A DNA stretch of 64,000 nucleotides, taken from the NCBI GenBank assembly GCA_050740315.1, contig JBOIDC010000008.1, positions 1 to 64,000 on the forward strand. The letters are read 5' to 3'. This document shows positions 25,353 through 32,299 of this stretch, one piece after another. The notes under the pieces were generated by a model that worked only from the letters and a program-made list of their open reading frames with translations, made no database searches and was not told the origin of the DNA. Source of the stretch: JACCYU01 sp050740315 (GTDB lineage Bacteria; Pseudomonadota; Gammaproteobacteria; JACCYU01). Each line of letters starts with the position of its first letter. Position 1 is the stretch's first letter. Position numbers and translations under genes: made by a program.

Positions 25353-26075
25353 TTAGTCGATGCTGGCCGTCCCGGATAATGGCCTGTTGCTGAATTCCAC
25401 GTATTCGATCCCGATGGGCGAATCCGCAGCGGTCGCAACATGCGTCACGTAATCCGGATGGATATCCAGCGGGTGCAGCCACCAGATTTGCGATCCCAGG
25501 ATGCCCTGACCTTGCCAGACGCTTACCTTCCTGAGGTTGACGATGCCGCCGTCGCCGTGCGCCTTGACCACGGCCTCTTTCTGTGTCCAGAGCTCGAAAA
25601 AACGCCGTCGATCGCCATCCACGCGGGCGTATTCATCGGCGCTTAAAAAACGGCCGAAAGAGTCGATGTCGATCGGACGCAGGTTTTCCGTGTCGATGCC
25701 GATGCTTCCAGTCGACGATAATGCGCACGCGACCAGCTCTTTCGAATGCGTGATGTTGAAGTCGATCGGCAGGGCGCAACAGGGCTTGCCGCCGCGTGGA
25801 AAGCGCACGGCAGCGAGATCGAAATCCCCATACCCATACGCCCGCATCCCGTGCTTCAACAATCGCAGGCCAAGCAGCGAGGCGGCGCGTCCCTTTGCCA
25901 GCTGCAGGCGCTTGATCGCCTCGCGTTTTTCCGTGCAGAGCTGCGCCAGCCAGCGCGCCTCACAGGCGGGCGCGAGGTTGTCGGGAATCCAGCTGTAATA
26001 TACAGTTACCAACCTTGGGCCCCTGGCCGATAACCCCGAGCCTCGGGCGGTCTCCGCTTCGACAATCACGTTCAT
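25353..26075 (-). CDS. 4'-phosphopantetheinyl transferase, Sfp type
   Basis: Transfers the phosphopantetheine arm of CoA to a serine of carrier proteins. The 240-residue product shows the Sfp/AcpT motifs: FNITHSKELVACAL, SIGIDTENLRPID (Mg-binding Asp and Glu) and FFELWTQKEAVVKAHGDG. Full-length Sfp-like proteins usually serve secondary-metabolism carriers, and the fused carrier domain of the divergent acyl-AMP ligase is the obvious partner (inference). ATG 26075 is taken as the start; a TTG three codons earlier and GTGs further in are alternatives, and there is no strong binding site. Its start is only 8 bp from that of the divergent P450. Confidence 0.9.
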   Translation of the reverse strand: MNVIVEAETARGSGLSARGPRLVTVYYSWIPDNLAPACEARWLAQLCTEKREAIKRLQLAKGRAASLLGLRLLKHGMRAYGYGDFDLAAVRFPRGGKPCCALPIDFNITHSKELVACALSSTGSIGIDTENLRPIDIDSFGRFLSADEYARVDGDRRRFFELWTQKEAVVKAHGDGGIVNLRKVSVWQGQGILGSQIWWLHPLDIHPDYVTHVATAADSPIGIEYVEFSNRPLSGTASID

Positions 26076-26083
26076 CCTATTCA

Positions 26084-27388
26084 ATGACTCAAATCCCGGC
26101 TTCCCGGCGGCTGCCCGCGGGGCCCGCTCAGCGGTTCGACATCAACCCGAACGACGAATCCTTCGCGCTGATCGCGAACCTGTTCGCGCGTTACGGCGAC
26201 ATCTGCAAACTGGAGCCACTCGCTCGGAAAGTCCCTGCTTATATCATTCATCATCCGGATTACATCAAGCACGTGCTCGCCGACCGCAACCAGAATTATA
26301 TCAAGGGAGTCGGCTTCGAGCGGGTGAAGATGCTGCTGGGCAACGGCACCATCGTCAGCGGCGGCGACTACTGGCGATCCCAGCGGCGCATGATACAGCC
26401 CGCGTTTCACCGAACAGTGATCGCGCAATTGTCCGCGACGATGCGCGCGCTAAACCAGCGCCTGCTGGCGAGATGGGAAGCGAAAGCCGCGGCCGGCGAG
26501 GAAATCAACGTCACGTCAGACACCAGCGAGCTGGCGCTGGAGACCGTGTTGCGCGCGATCTTCAGCGATGACCTGGACGCGATCACCGCGCGCGCCGGCG
26601 GCAATCCGTTTTCCATATTGAGCGAAGATTCGGTGCGCGATCTTAAGCTGGCGTTCACGTTCCGGGCGCTGACGCGCCAAGTTATGGAGACAGTCAGGCA
26701 GCGCCGTGAGCATGCGCATCGGCCGGTCGACATCCTGTCGATGCTGATCGACGCGCGCGATGCGAACGGCAAGCCCATGCCTGACAGGGCGCTGGTTGAC
26801 GAGGTGATGACCCTGATCGTCGCCGGCCACGAGACCACCGCCAGCACCTTGAACTGGGCATGGTATCTGCTGTCCGAACATCCGGCGGCGGAGGCCGGGC
26901 TGCACGCCGAGATCGACGGCGCGTTCGATGACACGACTGGCTTCGAGGATCTGTCGCTGCTCGTGTACACGAAACAGATCATCGACGAGACCTTGCGGCT
27001 TTATCCGCCGGTGTGGCTGTTCAGCCGCAAGGCGCTGGCCGAGGATGACATGGGCGGCCATTACGTCGCGCCGGGCACCGATATCTTCATGGCGCCGTAT
27101 TTCGTGCATCGACATCCGCAATTCTGGGACGAGCCCGAAGCGTTCAAGCCCGAGCGCTTCTCGCCGGAAGCCGGCCGGCAACGGCACAAGTTCGTGTATT
27201 TTCCGTTTTCGATGGGGCAGCGACGCTGCATCGGTGAATTCTTCGCCTTGATTGAAATGCAGATTCACTTAAGGGCGGTCGCGCGTCGCCTGCGTCTGCG
27301 CCATGTGCCGGGCGGGCCGGTGGAACTGGAGCCGCACATCAATCTGCGCAGCCGGCATAATCTTTACATGCGCGCGGAGTTGCGATGA
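26084..27388 (+). CDS. Cytochrome P450
   Basis: Heme monooxygenase of 434 residues, soluble (no membrane anchor). Signatures are the I-helix oxygen-activation motif AGHETTAST, the K-helix ExxR in DETLRLYPP, and the heme loop FSMGQRRCIGEFFA with the ligand cysteine. The overall style (SGGDYWRSQRRMIQPAFHR) recalls CYP4/CYP102-like fatty-acid hydroxylases. ATG 26084 was chosen; upstream in-frame codons run into the opposite gene. The stop overlaps the start of the acyl-AMP ligase gene (ATGA), so the two are coupled. The P450 may therefore oxidise an acyl chain free or tethered to that protein's carrier domain, as BioI does with acyl-ACP (inference). No ferredoxin or reductase lies nearby. Confidence 0.95.
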   Translation: MTQIPASRRLPAGPAQRFDINPNDESFALIANLFARYGDICKLEPLARKVPAYIIHHPDYIKHVLADRNQNYIKGVGFERVKMLLGNGTIVSGGDYWRSQRRMIQPAFHRTVIAQLSATMRALNQRLLARWEAKAAAGEEINVTSDTSELALETVLRAIFSDDLDAITARAGGNPFSILSEDSVRDLKLAFTFRALTRQVMETVRQRREHAHRPVDILSMLIDARDANGKPMPDRALVDEVMTLIVAGHETTASTLNWAWYLLSEHPAAEAGLHAEIDGAFDDTTGFEDLSLLVYTKQIIDETLRLYPPVWLFSRKALAEDDMGGHYVAPGTDIFMAPYFVHRHPQFWDEPEAFKPERFSPEAGRQRHKFVYFPFSMGQRRCIGEFFALIEMQIHLRAVARRLRLRHVPGGPVELEPHINLRSRHNLYMRAELR

Positions 27389-29376
27389 ACGCCGATTTGA
27401 TCGCAAAGACCGCCGCTTACCAAACGCTCAACGACGCGCTCTATGCAAACCGCGAGAGCGAGTGCGGCGTCGGCTATCTGCGAAGCGCCGGCACGGAAAC
27501 GCGGGTTGCCTATCGCGAATTGTTGCTGCGCGCCGGCGGCCAGCTTCATCGGTTGCAAAGCCGCGGCCTGCGACGCGGCGATCAGTTGATCTTGTTCCTG
27601 AACGACAACGAGCGCTTTATCGAAATTTTCTGGGCCTGCCAGCTGGGCGCGATTGTGCCGGTGCCGGTCGCGCCCGGCGTGAGCGACGAGCATCGCCACA
27701 AACTCTTCAGGATATTCGCACAGCTCGAGCGGCCATATCTTTACACGGATGAGGACATGCTGAACCGGCTCGCGGCATTTGCCGCCAGCAACGGCCTGAC
27801 CGAAGATCTCGCGCGCGTGCGGGCGAACACACTGTTGAGCGCGCCGCTTGAAAACATTTCTACGCCGGGCAGGGTGATCGATCCCGACCCCGACGATATC
27901 GCCTTCATCCAGTATTCGTCCGGCTCGACCAGCGAACCCAAGGGCGTGGTGCTCACGCATCGCAACCTCATGATCAATATCAAGGCCATCATCGAAGGCG
28001 CGCGGTTCAGCCAGCGCGACGTGTCGCTGAGCTGGATGCCACTCACGCACGACATGGGCCTGATCGGTTTTCATCTCAACATGCTCGCGTGCGACATCGA
28101 TCAATATCTGATGCCGACCGAGCTGTTCATCCGCCGGCCGCTGCTGTGGCTTACCGCCGCGAGCGACAAGCGCGCGAATATCCTGTGCTCGCCCAATTTC
28201 GGCTACAAACATTTCCTGCGGGTGTTCGACAGCAAGGGTCTGGAGGCGGTGGATCTGTCCCACGTGCGGCTGATCTTCAACGGCGCCGAACCCATCTCGG
28301 TCGAGCTGTGCGACGAGTTCCTGGACAAGATGTCCGCGTTCGGTCTGCCGCGTGCCGCGATGTTCCCGGTCTACGGTCTGGCCGAGGCGAGTCTGGCCGT
28401 GAGCTTCCCGCCCTGCGGTGAGGAATATCGGCCCGCATACGTGCATCGCGACAGCTTGCACACCGGGCGCGAGATAGAACCGCTGGAACGCGAGTCGCCC
28501 GGCGCGGTGGGATTCGTGCCAGTGGGTCGCCCAATCCGGGACTGCGCCGTGCGCATCGCGGATGATGCCGGTCGCGCGCTCAAGGAACGCACCGTCGGGC
28601 GCATTCTGATCAAGGGCGATAACGTCGCCGGCGGCTATTACAAGAATCCGGACGCCAATCGCGCGGCGTTTTTTCCGGACGGATGGCTGGATACCGGCGA
28701 TCTGGGCTTCGTGCGCGCCGGCGAACTGGTCATCACCGGCCGTTCCAAGGACATCGTGTTCGTCAACGGCCAGAATTACTATCCGCACGATCTCGAAAAC
28801 ATCGCGCAGCGGGTGAAGGGACTGGAACTGGGCAAGGTGGCGGTCGCGGGCCATCGGGCGGATAACGCGACTACCGATGAGTTGCTGGTGTTCGTGTTAT
28901 TCCGGGGCGCGCCCGAGGATTTCGTCCACGTCGCCGCCGAGGTCGCGCGGCAGATCAACGAACACGCGGGGGTGGAGGTCACGCACGTGATTCCCGTCGC
29001 GCGCATACCCAAAACCACCAGCGGCAAGGTGCAGCGTCATGCGCTGGCGCGGGACTACGCGCAGGGCGCGTTCAATGAGACGCTGGTGGCGCTGGCGAAA
29101 TTGCGCAAGCCAGCGCGGGCCGGAGATCAGCACGCGCATTCCGCGATCGAGCACAAGCTAAAACAGATTTGTGACGCGGCGCTCGGTGACAAGGCCATCG
29201 GAATCCATGAAAGCCTGTTCGAGGTCGGCACCAGCTCGCTGGTGCTGGTGGAAATCCACGAGGGCATCGAGGCGGCTTATCCCGGCCAGGTGGATATCAC
29301 CGATCTGTTCGATTATCCGACGATTGCCGAACTGGCGGCGTATCTGCGGACCCGGCTCGATCAGGCCGTCAACTAA
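27385..29376 (+). CDS. Fatty acyl-AMP ligase with fused acyl carrier domain
   Basis: Adenylates a fatty acid and should load it onto its own carrier domain. The 663-residue protein has the adenylation core motifs QYSSGSTSEPKGVVLTH, SWMPLTHDMGLIG and PVYGLAEASLAVS, which read like FAAL-type ligases rather than CoA ligases, then GWLDTGDLGF and the late lysine motif PKTTSGKVQRHAL. Residues about 580-655 form a carrier domain, with the phosphopantetheine serine most likely Ser618 in EVGTSSLVLV (the usual DSL reads SSL here). It overlaps the P450 gene by 4 bases. No ketosynthase, condensation domain or thioesterase is nearby, so the acyl chain must go to an external acceptor, perhaps via the DUF374 protein (inference). 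The stop codon directly abuts a palindromic element. Confidence 0.92.
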   Translation: MNADLIAKTAAYQTLNDALYANRESECGVGYLRSAGTETRVAYRELLLRAGGQLHRLQSRGLRRGDQLILFLNDNERFIEIFWACQLGAIVPVPVAPGVSDEHRHKLFRIFAQLERPYLYTDEDMLNRLAAFAASNGLTEDLARVRANTLLSAPLENISTPGRVIDPDPDDIAFIQYSSGSTSEPKGVVLTHRNLMINIKAIIEGARFSQRDVSLSWMPLTHDMGLIGFHLNMLACDIDQYLMPTELFIRRPLLWLTAASDKRANILCSPNFGYKHFLRVFDSKGLEAVDLSHVRLIFNGAEPISVELCDEFLDKMSAFGLPRAAMFPVYGLAEASLAVSFPPCGEEYRPAYVHRDSLHTGREIEPLERESPGAVGFVPVGRPIRDCAVRIADDAGRALKERTVGRILIKGDNVAGGYYKNPDANRAAFFPDGWLDTGDLGFVRAGELVITGRSKDIVFVNGQNYYPHDLENIAQRVKGLELGKVAVAGHRADNATTDELLVFVLFRGAPEDFVHVAAEVARQINEHAGVEVTHVIPVARIPKTTSGKVQRHALARDYAQGAFNETLVALAKLRKPARAGDQHAHSAIEHKLKQICDAALGDKAIGIHESLFEVGTSSLVLVEIHEGIEAAYPGQVDITDLFDYPTIAELAAYLRTRLDQAVN

Positions 29377-29542
29377 GGAACCTCTGATTAATTCAGAGGT
29401 TCCTGCGGTACAGGGAAGTGCCGCCATCTTCGACGGCTGTAGTCCGTTGAAAATGAAGGAAAGGCGCCAAGTCTGTTTCGTAGGCACGTTTTTCGCCTTC
29501 TGTGCTCTGAAAAATCCAGGATGGATTTATTCAGAGCTTTCC
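29377..29542. mobile_element. MITE-like element (or paired terminators) with palindromic ends
   Basis: A 166-bp segment between two genes. The left end (29377-29403) is a perfect hairpin: 11-bp arms GGAACCTCTGA/TCAGAGGTTCC around TTAAT. The right end (29504-29537) is an imperfect 15-16 bp hairpin built on GCTCTGA...TCAGAGC. The outermost bases form imperfect terminal inverted repeats (GGAACCTCTGATTAAT on the left, GGAAAGCTCTGAATAAAT read inward from the right). There is no coding capacity and no clear target-site duplication. It may be a miniature transposable element moved by an IS of unknown family; alternatively both hairpins act as terminators for the converging genes. Confidence 0.5.
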
Positions 29543-29564
29543 TGAATATGCGCCAGCGCAGGCG

Positions 29565-30371
29565 CTAAAAATACCTGGCCCAGTCGTGATCGGGATTCCC
29601 GATTACGACGAAGTGCGGATTGAGCAGCGAGTCCTTGGTGTTGTAGCGCAGCCTGTTCATATCGAGATCGTTTAACACGCCGCCGGCTTCTTCGACCACG
29701 CATTGCGCGGCAGCGGTATCCCATTCGGAGGTCGGACCGAAACGAGGATAGATGTCCACCACACCCTCGGCGACCAGGCACGATTTCAGCGCGCTGCCCA
29801 TGCTGATCAGATCATAGTCCCCGAGCTTATCCAGAAACGCGGCCAGTGAATCGCCGGCGTGCGAGCGGCTGCCCGCCACGGTGGGGCGCGCCGGCGTGGG
29901 CTTGCGCGCCGCGATGCGCTCGGCGCGCGCGCCATTTACCGACTTGAACGCGCCGTGCCCGCGGCAGGCGCAATAACTCAGGTTTTTGGCCGGCGCCGCA
30001 ACCACACCCAGCACCGCGTCGTGTTCATGAATCAACGCGATGTTGACGGTGAACTCGCCGTTGCGCTTGATGAACTCGCGCGTGCCATCCAGCGGATCGA
30101 TCAACCAGTAGGTCGGCCAGCTCGCGCGCGTCTCGAACGGCAGTTGTTTGGATTCCTCGGACAACACGGGGTATTGAGGCGTCGCGGCTTTAAGACCATT
30201 CTTGATGATGCGATGCGCGGCCAGATCGGCGGCGGTCAGCGGCGACTTGTCGTCCTTGTCCTGCACGCTGAAGTTCTGATTGTAGATCTCCATGATCTTG
30301 TCGCCGGCTTCCGCGGCGAGCCGGCGGGCGGTGGTCAGTAGGTCTTCCAGGTTGGCAATTTCATCGTTCAT
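29565..30371 (-). CDS. cysQ: 3'(2'),5'-bisphosphate nucleotidase
   Basis: Removes the 3'-phosphate from adenosine 3',5'-bisphosphate formed during sulfate assimilation; inositol-monophosphatase fold, cytoplasmic or membrane-associated. The 268-residue protein has the metal-site motifs SEES, WLIDPLDGTREFI and EWDTAAAQCVVEEAGG, plus the GSRSH segment typical of CysQ. Its ATG overlaps the nudE stop (ATGA), and it is the last gene of a four-gene minus-strand operon. Sulfatases elsewhere in the window release sulfate, but nothing links the two directly. Confidence 0.94.
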   Translation of the reverse strand: MNDEIANLEDLLTTARRLAAEAGDKIMEIYNQNFSVQDKDDKSPLTAADLAAHRIIKNGLKAATPQYPVLSEESKQLPFETRASWPTYWLIDPLDGTREFIKRNGEFTVNIALIHEHDAVLGVVAAPAKNLSYCACRGHGAFKSVNGARAERIAARKPTPARPTVAGSRSHAGDSLAAFLDKLGDYDLISMGSALKSCLVAEGVVDIYPRFGPTSEWDTAAAQCVVEEAGGVLNDLDMNRLRYNTKDSLLNPHFVVIGNPDHDWARYF

Positions 30372-30964
30372 TTCGATTCACGTTCCTCGTTCCCGTGCAA
30401 AAGGTCGCGCACGATGTACAGTGCCGCGATGCTGCGCGCCTCGGTAAAATCCTCGCGCCCCAGCAGCCTGGACAAATGGCCCAGCCGCCAGGGAACCACC
30501 TCGATCTCCTCGGGCTCATCACCCGGCAGGCGTTTCGGGTACAGGTCCTGGGCCAGCACCACATGCGTGGCCGCGCCGCTGTAGCCGGGCGCGGAAGACA
30601 ATGACAGAAGATGCGTTAACTTTCTCGCGCCGTAACCGACCTCTTCCATCAGTTCGCGATTGGCGGCGCTGAGCCGGTCTTCGTCGCGTTCGATACGACC
30701 CTTGGGCAACGCGAGTTCATAGCGCTCGGTGCCGACCGCATATTCCCGGATCAGCAGCACCGTGTCGTCCGCCAGCATGGGCACGATCAACACCGCGCCA
30801 CCCGCCGTGCCGCCCAGCCGCTCGAACGAGGTTTTCACACCGCTGGAGAATTCAAGCTCGACTTCCTCGATCTGGAACATGCGGCTGGTGGCCAGCGTTC
30901 TTGTATTGACGATGCGCGGCCCGCGCCGCGGGCAGGGCTGCTGAATCACGGGCTTCGGGATCAT
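30368..30964 (-). CDS. nudE: ADP compounds hydrolase (Nudix family)
   Basis: Nudix pyrophosphohydrolase acting on ADP-ribose, Ap3A and NADH. The Nudix box is visible as GRIERDEDRLSAANRELMEEVG, starting at about residue 90, with the conserved REL-EE core. The N-terminal region (ARIVNTRTLA-like NTRTLATSRMFQIEEVELEF) and C-terminal EPEEIEVVPW match NudE rather than other Nudix groups. Length is 198. It overlaps its neighbours by 4 bases on each side, so ykgJ-like gene, nudE and cysQ are translationally coupled, a common gammaproteobacterial pairing. Confidence 0.92.
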   Translation of the reverse strand: MIPKPVIQQPCPRRGPRIVNTRTLATSRMFQIEEVELEFSSGVKTSFERLGGTAGGAVLIVPMLADDTVLLIREYAVGTERYELALPKGRIERDEDRLSAANRELMEEVGYGARKLTHLLSLSSAPGYSGAATHVVLAQDLYPKRLPGDEPEEIEVVPWRLGHLSRLLGREDFTEARSIAALYIVRDLLHGNEERESK

Positions 30965-31377
30965 CCGCGCGCCCAGCGCCTGAAGCGCTTTTTGCAGTAA
31001 CTCAGCAACGATGCGTAGTCAGGGAAATGCAGCTCGAAACCATCCTCGGCCGGCGCGTCGAATTCGCAGTAATCGTTGGAATGTTCGCGGCAGATCTGCG
31101 GCCGCACTTCGTAGATGCCGCAGCGCCCGTCCGACTGCAGATGGGCGCAGCGCGAATCGACCAGCAGGAACCAGCCGTCTTCGTCTTTGTAGGCACTGAC
31201 ATTCTCGTGGCTGACCTGCCAGAGCAGGTGTTCGAAATCGTGTTTCGAGCGCGGCGTCTCGATGTGCTGGGTGATGTAGGTGCAGCATTTGGAATTGGTG
31301 CAGAAGCCGCATTTGTTTTCCGACGTGATCTGCGGCGCCTGTGCCACACTCACCTTGATATCCGCGAGTTTGTTCAT
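30961..31377 (-). CDS. YkgJ-type cysteine cluster protein (metal-binding CxxCxxCC)
   Basis: A 138-residue protein of the zinc- or iron-chelating YkgJ family. Cysteines are arranged as CGFCTNSKCC near residue 23, then CAHL, CGIYEVRPQICR and a final C in DYCEF, the eight-cysteine pattern expected for a bound metal or Fe-S centre. Function is unknown for the family. It starts 4 bases after the preceding gene's stop and overlaps nudE, placing it inside the operon. Confidence 0.85.
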   Translation of the reverse strand: MNKLADIKVSVAQAPQITSENKCGFCTNSKCCTYITQHIETPRSKHDFEHLLWQVSHENVSAYKDEDGWFLLVDSRCAHLQSDGRCGIYEVRPQICREHSNDYCEFDAPAEDGFELHFPDYASLLSYCKKRFRRWARG

Positions 31378-31381
31378 GCCG

Positions 31382-32188
31382 TCAGTCGCGTTTCAAAGCG
31401 TGCAGTGTATCAATTTGGTTCGGCGCTGTGTAATCAACGTCAAGCCGCCATTCGAAAGACGTAATCTCCCCTTGCGGATGCGCGCGCTCGGTTACGCTCA
31501 CGTCGCCCTGATTGGTGATCAGCAGGGCGGTCGAGGAGCGTGTACCGTACGCATCACCAGAGATGAAAATCGGCGATAACTGGCGTTCGAGCGCCAGTCC
31601 GACCCCCGTGTCGGGCAGTTCCTGATCCGATGCCTTGCGGGTATCCATCAAAAGCTCGAGCAGACCTGCAGGCGTAACGGCGTTCGCGCGGATCAGTTCG
31701 TTCAGCGCGCGTTTCGCGCGCCAGACTTTGGGCCACGGGGTATCGAGCAGCCGATTGCTCAGGCCATAGGTGCCGGACCCGAGCTCGCGCACGTCGTTAT
31801 CACGGTTGCAGAAATAATAGATTGTCTGCACGTCGCCGACCAACAGGCTGAAGCCCTGATAGCGATGCGCGCGTCCGCGCAGGTTCTCCATGTATGCGCG
31901 CGGCGCGTCGCGACCGCGCAGAAAGTCAGATACCAGCAGGCCGCGCGAGGGCGCATCGGGACGCGTGACGGGAGGATCGCGGTAATTGGTGACGGCGGCA
32001 AAGCGGCCCGCGCGGGTGATGCCGAGCCAGGTGCCGCGGCCGAGCTTATCACGGCCCGCGATGATGCCGGGCGCATCTTCCCACGCCATTAGGGCGGCTG
32101 TGGGGCGCGCATAAAACTCGTCACGATTGGCGGCCAGGATGAGCCGGTAATCGCTGTGTTCGCGATACGAAAATACGATCAGACACAT
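31382..32188 (-). CDS. NRDE family protein (TANGO2-like)
   Basis: Member of the NRDE/TANGO2 family, which has an Ntn-hydrolase-like beginning. ATG 32188 gives the characteristic N-terminus MCLIVF with Cys2, which would be exposed after Met removal; an upstream in-frame TTG at 32200 would bury it and is rejected. Further family motifs are the NRDE box LAANRDEFYARPT, AGRDKLGRGTWLGI and FAAVTNYRDP. Length is 268. First gene of the operon leading to cysQ; human TANGO2 is linked to heme and lipid handling but the bacterial role is not established. Confidence 0.88.
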   Translation of the reverse strand: MCLIVFSYREHSDYRLILAANRDEFYARPTAALMAWEDAPGIIAGRDKLGRGTWLGITRAGRFAAVTNYRDPPVTRPDAPSRGLLVSDFLRGRDAPRAYMENLRGRAHRYQGFSLLVGDVQTIYYFCNRDNDVRELGSGTYGLSNRLLDTPWPKVWRAKRALNELIRANAVTPAGLLELLMDTRKASDQELPDTGVGLALERQLSPIFISGDAYGTRSSTALLITNQGDVSVTERAHPQGEITSFEWRLDVDYTAPNQIDTLHALKRD

Positions 32189-32250
32189 CGTGGACTTCAA
32201 ACCCGCGCCTGCGTTCTGTGGCCTCGACGGACTCGCCGCCCCTTCGATTT

Positions 32251-32269
32251 ACAAATGATAATGATTATA
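32251..32269. promoter_or_regulatory. Fur box upstream of the iron permease gene
   Basis: The core AATGATAATGATTATA (32254-32269) matches the 19-bp Fur consensus GATAATGATAATCATTATC at 14 of 16 aligned positions. It lies 31-49 bp before the permease ATG at 32300, where Fur-Fe would block transcription. Strong, AT-rich and isolated in high-GC DNA, so I regard it as real. Confidence 0.8.
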
Positions 32270-32299
32270 CTTTGCTTAAATCATGGCTCTGCTTATCGT

